A stretch of DNA of 64,000 nucleotides from Terrimonas pollutisoli (GTDB taxonomy: Bacteria > Bacteroidota > Bacteroidia > Chitinophagales > Chitinophagaceae). Positions 15,752 through 25,285 of the stretch are shown piece after piece. Position 1 is the stretch's first letter. Every line of letters begins with the position of its first letter. The stretch covers positions 868,001 through 932,000 of the forward strand of contig NZ_JARKNA010000001.1 of assembly GCF_029360765.1 (NCBI RefSeq). The letters run 5' to 3'. The notes beneath the pieces are model-generated. The model saw only the letters and a list, made by a program, of their open reading frames with translations. It did not search any database and was not told the origin of the DNA. The translations under genes were made by a program, and so were the position numbers.

Positions 15752-16705
15752 TTAGTTTCTAAACTCCTGGCTGATCATTAAACCATAAAATCCGCCATCA
15801 AGTATACCGATACCTAATCTTCCGAAAGATGGTTGTAAGATGTTTGCCCGATGCCCCGGGGAGTTCATCAGGTTTGTATGTGCAATTTCCAAAGTTTGGG
15901 CTAAGGCAAGATTTTCTCCTGCTGCACTGAATTGGACACCAGCAGCTCTCATCCGGTCAAAGGGATTTTTTCCTTCCGGCGTGTTATGAGCAAAATAGCC
16001 TCTTGAAAACATATCGTTGCTGTGTGCACGGGCAACCGCTGTTAATTCGGGGTCAGCCCGTAAAGGCTTTAAGCCATGTTTTACCCTTTCTTTATTTACC
16101 ATTTCCAGCATTCTTGACTCAAGCATTGGCCTTATCTCTGCTTTGTTATAAGTAAAACCGAGTGGTACTTTTTCATTTGAATTGGGATTAACTGTCAGGC
16201 TATTCATCGTATGCCGGATAGCTTCATCAAAAACGGGAGCCAATTTTTTGTTGGCCCATTCTGATTGCATAGCCAGTTGAGTAGCCCACCGGCTATTGCG
16301 TGTCTCGGCAGTAATATTATTGTTTATAGGCAGTGCTAATAATAATGCTGAGACAACAATGGCTGCAATCCATCCATTGATAGCACCCGGTACCACACCC
16401 AGGAATTTATTGATGAAATTGTTATTGCTTTGTTCAGGTAAAGAACGAATAATAAGACCAGCGATCCAGGCAATGATCATGCGGCTAATGATTAAAATCA
16501 AGAGGAAAGAGACAGGCAGTATCCATATCTTAAGGTCAATCACTTTTTTTATAAGCTCAGCCGCCTGGCCATAAAACATATAAGCCAATATAAAACTGCC
16601 AGCCCAACTGAGGAGATCCAGTGAGCCAAGGATAAAGCCACGGCTATAGCCGGCAAAAAGCATAATAAGAAAAACAGCGATAAGAGCCAGGTCAACCCAA
16701 TTCAT
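15752..16705 (-). CDS. CvpA-domain/CAP-domain fusion protein
   Basis: A 317-residue fusion. Residues 1-165 are a four-helix CvpA/colicin V production domain (MNWVDLALIAVFLIMLFAGY, RGFILGSLDLLSWAGSFILA, FLGVVPGAINGWIAAIVVSA). Residues 195-317 are a CAP/SCP (CYSTM-like cysteine-rich secretory protein/PR-1) domain: MLEMVNKERVKHGLKPLRAD, AHSNDMFSRGYFAHNTPEG, AGENLALAQTLEIAHTNLMN, SPGHRANILQPSFGRLGIGI. The HSNDM, GENLA and SPGHRANIL blocks hold the CAP cavity His and Glu residues. The topology would put the CAP domain in the periplasm. The start is the ATG at 16705; the frame extends to a TTG at 16735. Role unknown; envelope maintenance is a guess. Confidence 0.92.
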   Translation of the reverse strand: MNWVDLALIAVFLIMLFAGYSRGFILGSLDLLSWAGSFILAYMFYGQAAELIKKVIDLKIWILPVSFLLILIISRMIIAWIAGLIIRSLPEQSNNNFINKFLGVVPGAINGWIAAIVVSALLLALPINNNITAETRNSRWATQLAMQSEWANKKLAPVFDEAIRHTMNSLTVNPNSNEKVPLGFTYNKAEIRPMLESRMLEMVNKERVKHGLKPLRADPELTAVARAHSNDMFSRGYFAHNTPEGKNPFDRMRAAGVQFSAAGENLALAQTLEIAHTNLMNSPGHRANILQPSFGRLGIGILDGGFYGLMISQEFRN

Positions 16706-16868
16706 GCCTAAAGTTTTGAAATTGAAATAAATCAAATAATATGCCTGTGGAAAAACTGTACCAATATGATTTAATTGCAGGAAAGGAGGAGTTATTTTTT
16801 CATGAATGGTTAACTAGTTAACCAAATAATTGCTATTTTGTTAGGCGATCAAATCGTCCGGATTCCCT

Positions 16869-18287
16869 ATGAGATACTTTTTGCAGGTTTTGCAACCAAG
16901 TCATGATTATTTCAAGACCAGCCTTGTGCGACTGGCTGAATTTTTCAATTTAGTAGCTGAAATATTGCAATCAATCCTACATACTATTAAAAACATTGGT
17001 GTCACCGCCGAAATGAGCCAATATGAAAAAAGCCGCTTAGGGATATTTAATTCCCTGAATTTTTTTCAGCTTATATCTGGTTTTGTTGTTCCCCTGCTTG
17101 GTATTTTTAGCGCTGGCAAAATTCCTTTAACTGGATGGTTGGTTGCCTGCATACCTCCTTTAGTAAGTAGCCTGGTTTTATTTTTGAACAACAAGAACAG
17201 GTACAATGAAGCCCTGGTAGTTTATTTCACTTTATATCCTCTTTTTACCTGTTTTAGTTATATCAACGGGATCAATTTTGGTATCGAACTTTCTTTCATT
17301 CTCTATGGCATATTAGCTGTTTTTTTTATCAGGGATATCGGCTATATGTTTTTTTCGATCAGTTTTTCGATGATCAGCTATTTTATACTGTCGGTAGTAT
17401 TGACCAAATATCGTTATCAACTGGAGGATATAAATTTCATCGGGTATCTTTTTAACCAGGCTTTGGCTCTTATTTATATATTCTACGGTTTATACCTGAT
17501 CAAAAAGGAAAATGCGGATTACCAGGCCAGCATGATGATCAATAATTCAATCTTGCAGCAAAATAACCAGGAGATCCAAAAGCAAGCAGAGGAACTGGAT
17601 CAGCTGAATTCGCTAAAAAATAAATTGTTTTCTGTTATCTCTCATGATCTCAAGGCTCCAATGTATGCATTACGTAATCTTTTTGATGACATGCAAAAAC
17701 AAGATATGCCTGCGGATGAGATCAAGGAATTAATCCCCGATGTCAAAAATGATTTGAACTATACCGTCAGTTTGATGGATAACCTGTTGCAGTGGGCCAA
17801 AAGTCAAATGCAGGCTGATACGGTCAATGCAGGACCCATTAATGTAAAACAAATGATTGATGACGTATTGCACATACTTTACCTGCAGGCAGAGGCCAAA
17901 AAAATTCATATTGAAAACAGGGCCATTGATGGTTTCAGTGCCTGGGCCGACAGGGATATGATCAGTCTCGTATTGCGCAACCTTATTTCCAATGCTATTA
18001 AATTTTCTCCTTCAGGCGGACATATTTATATCGGCACATTTGAGCAGGCGTCTGTTACCGAGGTGTATGTAAAAGATGCAGGTAAAGGGATAAGCCAGGA
18101 AGAAATGAAGAAAATTGCCAGCCAGGATTTTTACACCAGCAATGGTACAGCACAGGAGCAAGGCACGGGGCTGGGCCTCATGCTATGCAAGGAGTTTCTC
18201 GCAAAAAACAACGGTCACCTCCGCATTCAAAGCGAAATAGGTAAGGGAAGTATTTTTTCTTTCACTCTACCGAGGCAAGAACTTTAA
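16869..18287 (+). CDS. Sensor histidine kinase
   Basis: A 472-residue kinase. Residues 55-220 contain six membrane helices without a large periplasmic loop, so it probably senses within the membrane or an intracellular cue. A short coiled coil (LQQNNQEIQKQAEELDQLNS) leads to the HisKA domain with KLFSVISHDLKAPMYALRNL; the phospho-accepting His is residue 259. The ATPase domain shows NLISNAIKFSPSGG (N box), DAGKGISQEEM (G1) and GTGLGLMLCKEF (G2), all intact. The first 45 residues before MSQYEKSRLG are poorly hydrophobic; that Met, about residue 49, is an alternative start. No response regulator gene is adjacent, so it is an orphan kinase here. Confidence 0.93.
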   Translation: MRYFLQVLQPSHDYFKTSLVRLAEFFNLVAEILQSILHTIKNIGVTAEMSQYEKSRLGIFNSLNFFQLISGFVVPLLGIFSAGKIPLTGWLVACIPPLVSSLVLFLNNKNRYNEALVVYFTLYPLFTCFSYINGINFGIELSFILYGILAVFFIRDIGYMFFSISFSMISYFILSVVLTKYRYQLEDINFIGYLFNQALALIYIFYGLYLIKKENADYQASMMINNSILQQNNQEIQKQAEELDQLNSLKNKLFSVISHDLKAPMYALRNLFDDMQKQDMPADEIKELIPDVKNDLNYTVSLMDNLLQWAKSQMQADTVNAGPINVKQMIDDVLHILYLQAEAKKIHIENRAIDGFSAWADRDMISLVLRNLISNAIKFSPSGGHIYIGTFEQASVTEVYVKDAGKGISQEEMKKIASQDFYTSNGTAQEQGTGLGLMLCKEFLAKNNGHLRIQSEIGKGSIFSFTLPRQEL

Positions 18288-18427
18288 GCTGTATAAGCCT
18301 GTAAATATTTATAGTCAGTCCTCCCGGTACTTTTATTTCAATTTCAATGAAAACATGAACGTCTATTTGGAGTTTTAATAAAAATTAATAATTTCGTTGC
18401 CTGCAAGCATCCGTGCTATAACACTCC

Positions 18428-18437
18428 CCCTGAGGGA
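18428..18437. promoter_or_regulatory. CCCTGAGGGA motif upstream of the secreted-protein gene
   Basis: The 10-mer CCCTGAGGGA here, 49 bases before the start of the gene at 18486, is the same as the core of the palindrome at 15153-15163 upstream of the MFS gene. Two copies in nearby intergenic regions may be a shared operator or coincidence. Confidence 0.25.
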
Positions 18438-18485
18438 TTCCTTTAAAAGACCCTATGCAATATTTTATGAATAAAAGGAAATGTT

Positions 18486-19505
18486 ATGGCGAGACTTTTA
18501 CTTATATTCATTTTACAGGGTTTTCTTATTTCTTCAGTCCGGGCTCAGTCATTTCAGCTTGAAGACCTGGTTACACTTTCTTCTCTCCCCCCCAAGAAGT
18601 TTGACAATTATATGCATGAAAAGGGCTATTCGTCTGGCGTCAAAACGATGCAGGATGATGCAATGGCCTTTACTTTTTTCGAAAAAAAGAAGAAAGATGA
18701 AGTGGATTCTATTGTCGGGCATCGACGAGTGAGCCTTTTTAAACAGGAGAAGGACTATTGTTTTGCCTTTTATACCACATCATTAAAAGAATATCATTCA
18801 GGGTTGAATTATCTGCGGGCCAATTTTTTCTATGGTCGTAACCAGGATTCCAGTCAATCGCCTCTCTACCAGCGTAAAAATATGACGGTCGAAACGTCAC
18901 AGTCGGTGGAGGATAGCATAACAACTTATAGCTTTTTACTTAAAAGGAAAGAATTACCCGGGAATGTAAATTTTGCCGAAGACCTTTTGAATTTTGATTC
19001 CCACGAGTTACTCGCCGCCTTCTTTGGCGAGCAAAATGTGAAAAAAGATGTTTACTATTTCTCTGAAAAGAAACTGAAAAAGTGCTCGGTATTGTTTGGC
19101 AATAGTAACCGGCAGGTAGTATTTGTGTGGGAAGATGAAGATAATCTCCGCAAGCTTTCTTATATCTTGATCAGTGGCGTTTTGCCAACGGAAAACGGCC
19201 TGCCTTTCAACGATAATATCAGCCGTAATAAATGGACTTTTAAAAGTGGGATTTATTCGGGTATGAGCATCCGGGATTTGTTGGATATAAACGGAAACGA
19301 TTTTAGTTTTTATGGTGAAGAGTCAGAGTTTTCCATGATGATTGAACCGGAGAACACCGGCAATATTGATTTCAAAAAAACGGGTATAATGCTTACTAGC
19401 CTGGATGGCAGCCCTGGCATTTTAAGAAAAGCAAAAGTTAGCGCAACAGCGGCCATCGAAAACCACATTGCTCTGCATATATTTTATATCATGTTGACAC
19501 CATAA
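18486..19505 (+). CDS. Secreted protein of unknown function
   Basis: A 339-residue protein with a signal peptide (MARLLLIFILQGFLISSVRA, cleavage after RAQS). I do not recognise the mature part. It is mixed alpha/beta with several aromatic, charged stretches (LPPKKFDNYMHEKGYSSG, FYTTSLKEYHSGLNYLRAN, FAEDLLNFDSHELLAAFFG, VYYFSEKKLKKCSVLFGN). Two similar halves may exist (the two LSYILI/FAFYTTS-like beta stretches), but I cannot prove a duplication. Start: AAGGA lies 6-10 bases upstream of the ATG. An ATG at 18481 opens a different, shorter frame that is not coding-like. It follows the histidine kinase by 198 bases. The stop overlaps the left edge of the hairpin that ends the convergent gcvP transcript. 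Confidence 0.75.
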   Translation: MARLLLIFILQGFLISSVRAQSFQLEDLVTLSSLPPKKFDNYMHEKGYSSGVKTMQDDAMAFTFFEKKKKDEVDSIVGHRRVSLFKQEKDYCFAFYTTSLKEYHSGLNYLRANFFYGRNQDSSQSPLYQRKNMTVETSQSVEDSITTYSFLLKRKELPGNVNFAEDLLNFDSHELLAAFFGEQNVKKDVYYFSEKKLKKCSVLFGNSNRQVVFVWEDEDNLRKLSYILISGVLPTENGLPFNDNISRNKWTFKSGIYSGMSIRDLLDINGNDFSFYGEESEFSMMIEPENTGNIDFKKTGIMLTSLDGSPGILRKAKVSATAAIENHIALHIFYIMLTP

Positions 19506-19527
19506 AAAAAGAGAGCCGAAGCTCTCT
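19504..19527 (-). terminator. Rho-independent terminator for gcvP
   Basis: GAGAGC (19511-19516) pairs with GCTCTC (19521-19526) around a CGAA loop, which on the minus strand reads as a TTCG tetraloop. Minus-strand transcripts then run into seven T (plus-strand A-run at 19504-19510). No T-run follows on the plus strand, so it serves gcvP rather than the gene at 18486. Confidence 0.85.
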
Positions 19528-19552
19528 ACGATAAATTTATTTGACCGGTTTC

Positions 19553-22462
19553 TTACGCTTCAGCTTCCATATAGCTTTCGATAGGCTCACAGGTACAGAT
19601 CAGGTTTCTGTCACCGTGGGTGTTATTCACCCTTGCTACTGAAGGCCAGAATTTATTGAGTGTAACGTAATATAATGGGAAGGCGGCTGATTGTCTTGAA
19701 TAAGCATGCTTCCATTCATCAGCCGTGACGACAAACTGTGTATGCGGTGCGTTTTTTAATGCATTATCTTTTTTATCAGCTTTGCCTTCTTCGATTGCTT
19801 TTATTTCCTCCCGAATAGAGAGAAGCGCATTGCAAAAACGATCCAGCTCAGCTTTATCTTCACTTTCTGTGGGTTCGATCATGATTGTGCCGGGAACAGG
19901 AAAGCTCATGGTTGGTGCATGAAAACCATAATCGATCAAACGTTTTGCCACATCTTCCGCCTCTATCTCTGCGCTCTTTTTGAAAGGACGAAGATCAACA
20001 ATGAATTCGTGTGCACATTCACCATTATGATTGGTATATAAAATATCATAAGCACCTTCAAGCCTTGCCCGCATGTAGTTTGCATTGAGGATGGCATTTT
20101 CGGTTGCGGCTTTCACTCCTTCATTACCCAACATTCTGATATAACCATAGCTGATCAAAAGAATGCTGGCGGAGCCATAAGGCGCAGCACTTACAGCATT
20201 GCTTTTAACTTTTAACTTTTCACTTTTCACTTCTACATGTCCCGGCAAAAATTCAGCTAAATGCTTCTTTACACAAATAGGCCCCATGCCCGGGCCGCCA
20301 CCACCATGTGGAATAGCAAATGTCTTGTGCAGGTTCAGGTGACAAACATCGGCCCCAATTAAACCGGGAGCTGTTAATCCAACCTGGGCATTCATATTAG
20401 CGCCATCCATATAAACCTGTCCGCCATGTTGATGAACTATAGCTGTAATTTCTTTTACCGTTTCTTCGTAGACACCATAAGTACTGGGGTAGGTGATCAT
20501 AATACCTGAAAGATTAGCACTATGCTGTTGTGCTTTTGCTTTCAGGTCTTCCACATCGATATAACCATTTTCCAAAGCTTTGACCACAACTACTTTCATG
20601 CCCGCCATAACAGCAGAAGCGGGATTGGTACCATGAGCTGAAATAGGAATCAACATCACGTTACGATGATGATCCCCGCGGCTTTCGTGATAAGAACGGA
20701 TGGTTAACAATCCCGCATATTCTCCCTGTGCACCGCTATTGGGTTGTAAACTACAGGCATCGAAAGCAGTGATTTCGCATAAATAGTTGCTTAACTCATC
20801 AATGATGTACTGGTAGCCCTTTGTTTGATCTGCTGGAGCAAACGGGTGGATCTTACTCCAATGGGCCCAGCTCAATGGCATCATTTCGGAAGCTGCATTC
20901 AGCTTCATGGTGCAGCTTCCCAACGAGATCATCGATGTATTCAACGAGAGATCTTTATTTTCAAGCAATTTAATATAGCGCATCATCTGGCTTTCGCTGC
21001 GATGCGTATTGAAAACAGGGTGTGTCAAAAATGCTGAATGACGAACCAGTGTTGTTGGAATATGTTGTAGCTCATCATCCAGGTAAATATCAAATGCCAC
21101 CGGGTCCCGGTCATTTTCAAAACAATTGATCAGGTCGTAAAGGTCTTCTGTCGTTGTTGTTTCATCCAGTGAAATGCCAATATGGTTGTTATCGATATAG
21201 CGAAGATTGATAAACTGTCTTTCCGCCTTTGCTTTTATAGCAGGTAGCTCATCTGTTTTAACAACAATTGTGTCGAAGAAGCTTTGCGATATGAGGTCAA
21301 AACCTCTTTGTTCAATAGCTTCGGCAACTGTTTGGGTAAGCAGTGCTACCCGTTTTGCAATATTTTTCAGGCCTCCTGCACCATGATAAACAGCATACAT
21401 GGCAGCCATATTGGCCAGCAGGGCCTGGGCCGTACAGATATTGGAAGTCGCTTTTTCTCTTTTGATATGTTGTTCCCTTGTCTGGAGAGCCATCCGCAAA
21501 GCACGGTTGCCTTGAGCATCAATACTAACCCCGATGATGCGGCCGGGTATGCTTCTTTTGAAATCATCTTTTGCCGCAAAGAAAGCAGCATGCGGTCCGC
21601 CATAACCAAGCGGCACGCCAAACCGTTGCGCCGATCCTACGGCCACATCAGCGCCGAGTTCTCCGGGCGGTGTTAATAAAGTGAGAGCCAGAAGGTCGGT
21701 GGCCATAACAGCAAAACCACCAGCCGAATGAACTTTGGAAATAAACTCACGATAGTCTTCTATCGAGCCTTTGTCATTCGGATATTGAATAATGGCGCCA
21801 AAATAAGTGCCGTCAATAGCAGCAGTTTTATAATTGCCTTCAACAATTTCAATCCCCACCGGAATAGCCCTGGTCACCAACACATCTTTTGTTTGGGGGA
21901 ATATTTCTTTGTCAACAAAAAACCTGGGCCTTTCAATATGGTCCTGTTTGTTCAGGGAGTTAAAAAACATGGTCATAGCCTCTGCCGCGGCTGTAGCTTC
22001 GTCGAGCAGTGAGGCATTGGCAATTGGTAAGCCGGTCAAATCGCTTACCATGGTTTGAAAGTTCAAGAGGCTTTCAAGTCTGCCCTGCGAAATCTCGGCC
22101 TGGTAAGGGGTGTATTGGGTATACCAACCTGGATTTTCAAAAATATTTCGCAGGATGACAGATGGAGTAATAGTATCATAGTAGCCCTGGCCAATATAAG
22201 TGGAAAATATTTTATTTTTTAATGATATTTCCTTGATGTGCTTGAGGTATTCGTTTTCACTCATCGCAGCCGGGATATTGAGCTCATGACTCATCCGGAT
22301 GGCAGGAGGCACTGTTTTATCAATCAGCTCATTGAGGCTTCCGACCCCAATTTTCTTCAACATCACTTTTGCATCAGTTTCATTGGGCCCGATATGGCGG
22401 GAAATAAATTCGTTGGACTGTTGTTCGAAAATGCTCATTGTTGTATTCATTTTATTCACCAT
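19553..22462 (-). CDS. gcvP: Glycine dehydrogenase (aminomethyl-transferring), P-protein of the glycine cleavage system
   Basis: A 969-residue single-chain P-protein that decarboxylates glycine with PLP and passes the aminomethyl group to the lipoyl H-protein. Seen: N-terminal [56 protein letters not shown], then in the C-terminal half [34 protein letters not shown], and [20 protein letters not shown], where the Lys of HKTF binds PLP. Length is as expected for fused P1+P2. Residues about 744-753 ([10 protein letters not shown]) are an insertion encoded by a heptanucleotide array in a surface loop just before [14 protein letters not shown]5 and M9 are alternative starts. No gcvT or gcvH gene lies nearby. 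Confidence 0.98.
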   Translation of the reverse strand: MVNKMNTTMSIFEQQSNEFISRHIGPNETDAKVMLKKIGVGSLNELIDKTVPPAIRMSHELNIPAAMSENEYLKHIKEISLKNKIFSTYIGQGYYDTITPSVILRNIFENPGWYTQYTPYQAEISQGRLESLLNFQTMVSDLTGLPIANASLLDEATAAAEAMTMFFNSLNKQDHIERPRFFVDKEIFPQTKDVLVTRAIPVGIEIVEGNYKTAAIDGTYFGAIIQYPNDKGSIEDYREFISKVHSAGGFAVMATDLLALTLLTPPGELGADVAVGSAQRFGVPLGYGGPHAAFFAAKDDFKRSIPGRIIGVSIDAQGNRALRMALQTREQHIKREKATSNICTAQALLANMAAMYAVYHGAGGLKNIAKRVALLTQTVAEAIEQRGFDLISQSFFDTIVVKTDELPAIKAKAERQFINLRYIDNNHIGISLDETTTTEDLYDLINCFENDRDPVAFDIYLDDELQHIPTTLVRHSAFLTHPVFNTHRSESQMMRYIKLLENKDLSLNTSMISLGSCTMKLNAASEMMPLSWAHWSKIHPFAPADQTKGYQYIIDELSNYLCEITAFDACSLQPNSGAQGEYAGLLTIRSYHESRGDHHRNVMLIPISAHGTNPASAVMAGMKVVVVKALENGYIDVEDLKAKAQQHSANLSGIMITYPSTYGVYEETVKEITAIVHQHGGQVYMDGANMNAQVGLTAPGLIGADVCHLNLHKTFAIPHGGGGPGMGPICVKKHLAEFLPGHVEVKSEKLKVKSNAVSAAPYGSASILLISYGYIRMLGNEGVKAATENAILNANYMRARLEGAYDILYTNHNGECAHEFIVDLRPFKKSAEIEAEDVAKRLIDYGFHAPTMSFPVPGTIMIEPTESEDKAELDRFCNALLSIREEIKAIEEGKADKKDNALKNAPHTQFVVTADEWKHAYSRQSAAFPLYYVTLNKFWPSVARVNNTHGDRNLICTCEPIESYMEAEA
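20203..20230 (-). repeat. Heptanucleotide array inside gcvP
   Basis: Four exact-period 7-base units on the plus strand: TTTTAAC twice, then TTTTCAC twice. The frame stays open and encodes a Lys/Ser/Val-rich stretch ([10 protein letters not shown]) in a loop that is variable in the family. Unlike the conserved sequence on either side, this segment looks inserted. Confidence 0.8.
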
Positions 22463-22622
22463 GTCAAATAAGATTGAGCTCTGGAGTACAAGCTAACAAT
22501 GACTTTTTTTGACCGGCTCGTTTTTTTGTGGCTCTCCTGGGAAATGCGGGCAAAGTTACGGGAGGAAAAGGATAAAAAAAGAGCGGAGCCAAACTGTGGA
22601 AAAGAGGTTGTTACTTTGCAAA

Positions 22623-23108
22623 ATGAGCAGCGACCTATTGAAAAATTGGGAAAAAAAATCAGGTGAAAGGCAGAAATTATACAAACAATACCTGCAAAGG
22701 GTAGAAAAAAATAAATTGCTGAAACAGCTGCCAGCGCTTCATGAGGAAGCGTTTTCAAAGGTTGACTGCCTGCAATGTGCCAATTGCTGCAAAAATTACT
22801 CGCCACGTTTTAAAACAACGGATATAAAGCGGATAGCAAAGCACCTGCAAATGAAAGAAAGTGTTTTTATTGAAACTTACCTAAGGGTGGATGACGACGG
22901 AGATTTTGTGGTGAAAACAAAACCCTGTCCTTTTTTGGGTGCTGACAACTATTGCAGCATCTATGAAAACCGGCCTTCGGACTGCCAGCGTTTTCCCTAT
23001 ACGGATGAAGATGTTATTTACAAACGCCAGGCATTGACGTTAAAGAATTCTTCGTTCTGCCCGATTACTTACTATGTATTGGAAAAATTGATGCAGGCAG
23101 GAAAATAG
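22623..23108 (+). CDS. YkgJ-type cysteine cluster protein
   Basis: A 161-residue soluble protein with the conserved cysteine cluster of the YkgJ/UPF0153 family: DCLQCANCCKNYSPRF near residue 45, TKPCPFLGADNYCSIYENRP near 100, and SDCQRFPYTDED. The Cys set is the pattern proposed to bind zinc or an Fe-S cluster. The start is the ATG at 22623 (MSSDLLKNWEKKSGER); the frame runs back to 22509, but the added residues are not typical of the family. The N-terminal 40 residues are helical and charged. Divergent from gcvP. Biochemical role unknown. Confidence 0.88.
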   Translation: MSSDLLKNWEKKSGERQKLYKQYLQRVEKNKLLKQLPALHEEAFSKVDCLQCANCCKNYSPRFKTTDIKRIAKHLQMKESVFIETYLRVDDDGDFVVKTKPCPFLGADNYCSIYENRPSDCQRFPYTDEDVIYKRQALTLKNSSFCPITYYVLEKLMQAGK

Positions 23109-23117
23109 CTTTCCGGG

Positions 23118-24377
23118 TCAATATTCAAATTTCCGTAAGGTAGGCGCTTTTATCCAGGTGGTCACAACAACGGCTAAGGTCATGCATCCGCCAAAAACTA
23201 CAGATGGTACCACGCCCAGAATCCTGGCGGCTAACCCGCTCTCAAATTGTCCCAGTTCGTTGCTCGAATTGATGAACATAGAGCTCACACTGCTTACCCG
23301 TCCCCGCATATGATCAGGCGTCTTCAATTGCATCACTGTTCCTCTTACCACCACGCTGATGCCATCCAGCATGCCGGCGATCATCAGGGCAAGGAAGGAA
23401 AGTATAAACCATTTGGATAAAGCAAAAAGAATAATGCAGATGCCAAAGCCGGCAACCGCAAACAGCAGTTTTCTACCCTGCGCTCTCTTCATCGGGGCAA
23501 TGGTAAGCAATACAACGACAACAATGGCGCCTATATCAATGGCCGCGTTAAGCCAGCCGAAGCCGATAGGTCCAATTTTCAAAATATCCCTGGCATAGAC
23601 TGGCACCATAGCAACAGCACCACCGAATAATACGGCAAACATATCAAGCGATAACGCAGCCAAAAGTTCTTTCGTTCTGAAAACAAATTTCACCCCTTCC
23701 TTTACACTTTCCCAGGTTCTTTTTTCTCCCGATTGCTGCAGAGCTGGTTTTGGCTTTAGTTGTGTGAGAATAAAAAAAGCGATGATCAATAAACAAAAAA
23801 TTACTATTTGTGTACCCATGGTTCCTATAAATGCTATTAAAAAACCACCCATGGCATGACCGGTTACCGAAGCAGATAGCCAGCTTCCCTGGCTCCAGGT
23901 CGTTGCGTTCTGGAGAAATTGTCGTGGCACTATTGTGGCGATCAAAGCGCTGAAACTGGGCCCCGCAAATGATCGTATGATGCCTGTACAAAAAATAACG
24001 CCATAAATGCAGTAGCTGATATGCACTTTATCTACCCTGTGATGAATAAAGGGAGTTGTTAAGAAGAGTAAAACCGCTGCTGCGCAGATATAACCAAAAA
24101 CACTTTTCAGCAACAGTCTTCTTTTTTCACTTATGTCGATAACATGGCCGGAGTAAAGCGCCATGCTAAGGGCAGGAATGACTTCAGACAAACCGATAAG
24201 GCCAATCGCAAAAGGATCGTTTGTTAATTCATAGATCCACCAACCTACAAGAGTGCTCATCATCCGTAAGGCCATGATGAAACAAAACCTTCCCAGTACA
24301 AGATTTTTATATTCAGGAATGCGAACAGCTGCAAAAGGATCGTTGGTTACCTGCGTGGTCGTTGGGTTGTCATCCAT
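23118..24377 (-). CDS. MFS transporter (EntS/MFS_3-like)
   Basis: A 419-residue facilitator with 12 predicted helices. N-terminal FAAVRIPEYKNLVLGRFCFI and TLVGWWIYELTNDPFAIGLI are typical of the MFS_3 branch that includes the enterobactin exporter EntS and many drug exporters. YSGHVIDISEKRRLL is motif A, and LKTPDHMRGRVSSVSSMFIN near residue 365 is the C-terminal equivalent. Length is normal. It is convergent with the YkgJ-type gene; 9 bases separate the stops. A period-8 repeat lies 30 bases upstream of its start. Likely an exporter; substrate unknown. Confidence 0.87.
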   Translation of the reverse strand: MDDNPTTTQVTNDPFAAVRIPEYKNLVLGRFCFIMALRMMSTLVGWWIYELTNDPFAIGLIGLSEVIPALSMALYSGHVIDISEKRRLLLKSVFGYICAAAVLLFLTTPFIHHRVDKVHISYCIYGVIFCTGIIRSFAGPSFSALIATIVPRQFLQNATTWSQGSWLSASVTGHAMGGFLIAFIGTMGTQIVIFCLLIIAFFILTQLKPKPALQQSGEKRTWESVKEGVKFVFRTKELLAALSLDMFAVLFGGAVAMVPVYARDILKIGPIGFGWLNAAIDIGAIVVVVLLTIAPMKRAQGRKLLFAVAGFGICIILFALSKWFILSFLALMIAGMLDGISVVVRGTVMQLKTPDHMRGRVSSVSSMFINSSNELGQFESGLAARILGVVPSVVFGGCMTLAVVVTTWIKAPTLRKFEY

Positions 24378-24406
24378 ATTCTAAGGATGCAAAGGTAAGA
24401 GCAGCC

Positions 24407-24441
24407 AATTTGAAAATGTTAGAATTTGAAAATTTGAAATT
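24407..24441. repeat. Octanucleotide-period array
   Basis: Four 8-base units: AATTTGAA, AATGTTAG, AATTTGAA, AATTTGAA, followed by ATT. It lies 30 bases upstream of the MFS start at 24377, in a position that could affect that promoter or leader. Confidence 0.65.
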
Positions 24442-24560
24442 GGTGATCTCAAAAGCTACAAGAAATAGGGATATACTGATAGGCGAAATCAAAATGAATA
24501 ATGATGCCATGAAATTCAAAAGTTAGAGAGGATATAACAAAATTTCGAAAAGCAAGGGCT

Positions 24561-24604
24561 GGGTGAGGCAGCCTTCCCTTTGGGGGAAGGTCGGGATGGG
24601 GCCG
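24561..24604 (-). repeat. Dispersed palindromic repeat, copy 1
   Basis: Contains CCTTCCC (24572-24578) and GGGAAGG (24584-24590) as a 7-base-pair stem. Read on the minus strand it starts GGCCCCATCCCGACC and ends CCTCACCC, matching the layout of the copies at 30521, 47711 and 47861. It lies 4 bases beyond the 3' end of the deoxynucleoside kinase gene and may act as a transcript 3' end. Confidence 0.65.
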
Positions 24605-24607
24605 GTT

Positions 24608-25240
24608 TTACGGCAGCGTAATATAATGTTGACCCTGTTCATAGTCTTTTTCCAACGCATCGGTGATCACTTTCAGGTGAGCTTCGTTTCCCAAAAAATT
24701 AGCATTGGACGCATCCACAAACAAGGTTTTGATATTATGTTGTTTGATATAATTAGTGTAGGTCTCCTGTATCTTAAACAGGTATTGATCCGGGATGTTT
24801 TGTTCGTAGGAGCGGTTTCTTTTTTTAATATTGGCCTGCAATTTTTTGACGGGTGCATGTAAGTAGATCAGCAGGTCGGGCTGTATCAATTGCTGGTGAA
24901 TAATATCAAACAATCGCTGGTAGAGACGGAACTCATCATCCGGCAGGGTCACTTTGGCGAACAAGAGACATTTGGTAAAAAGATAATCAGAGATGGTCAA
25001 TTGCTGAAACATATCCTTTTGCTGCAATAATTCCTTTAATTGCTTAAAGCGTTCCGCCATAAAAAATAATTCCAGCGGAAAGGCATATTGTTCTGGGTTT
25101 TCATAAAATTTTGGCAAGAAGGGATTGTCAGCAAATTCTTCCAGGATCAGCCTTGCATCATAATGTTTCGATAGTAAGTGAGCCAGCGTGGTTTTACCGG
25201 CACCGATATTTCCTTCTATGGTGATAAAGTGATACTTCAT
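24608..25240 (-). CDS. Deoxynucleoside kinase
   Basis: A 210-residue deoxyadenosine/deoxyguanosine-type kinase that salvages deoxynucleosides with ATP. Seen: FITIEGNIGAGKTTLAHLL (P-loop GNIGAGKTT, residues 8-16), LILEEFADNPFLPKFYENP with the EExxxNP motif, the catalytic-site segment LTISDYLFTKCLLFAKVTL with D-Y as in the family DRS/DYS position, and the lid KLQANIKKRNRSYEQNIPD. Length is typical. It may share a promoter with the GxxExxY gene upstream, which is separated by an inverted repeat. Which deoxynucleoside is preferred cannot be told. Confidence 0.92.
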   Translation of the reverse strand: MKYHFITIEGNIGAGKTTLAHLLSKHYDARLILEEFADNPFLPKFYENPEQYAFPLELFFMAERFKQLKELLQQKDMFQQLTISDYLFTKCLLFAKVTLPDDEFRLYQRLFDIIHQQLIQPDLLIYLHAPVKKLQANIKKRNRSYEQNIPDQYLFKIQETYTNYIKQHNIKTLFVDASNANFLGNEAHLKVITDALEKDYEQGQHYITLP

Positions 25241-25247
25241 AATTAGA

Positions 25248-25285
25248 GGCCACGGAGGGCCACAGAGGGAAAGAGGGTCACAGAG
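25248..25285. repeat. Left inverted repeat of the GxxExxY gene
   Basis: A purine-rich stretch with three related words: GGCCACGGAGG, GCCACAGAGGG and GGTCACAGAG. CCACAGAGGG (25260-25269) is the exact reverse complement of CCCTCTGTGG at 25692-25701 on the far side of the gene. It overlaps the 3' end of the GxxExxY CDS, which therefore ends inside the repeat. Confidence 0.7.

Noticed and set aside
15459..15755. 98-codon plus-strand frame with Lys/Thr-rich translation
   Set aside because: It is the shadow of the 54-residue lipoprotein gene on the minus strand, has no family-like content, and runs over the end of the CvpA-CAP gene.
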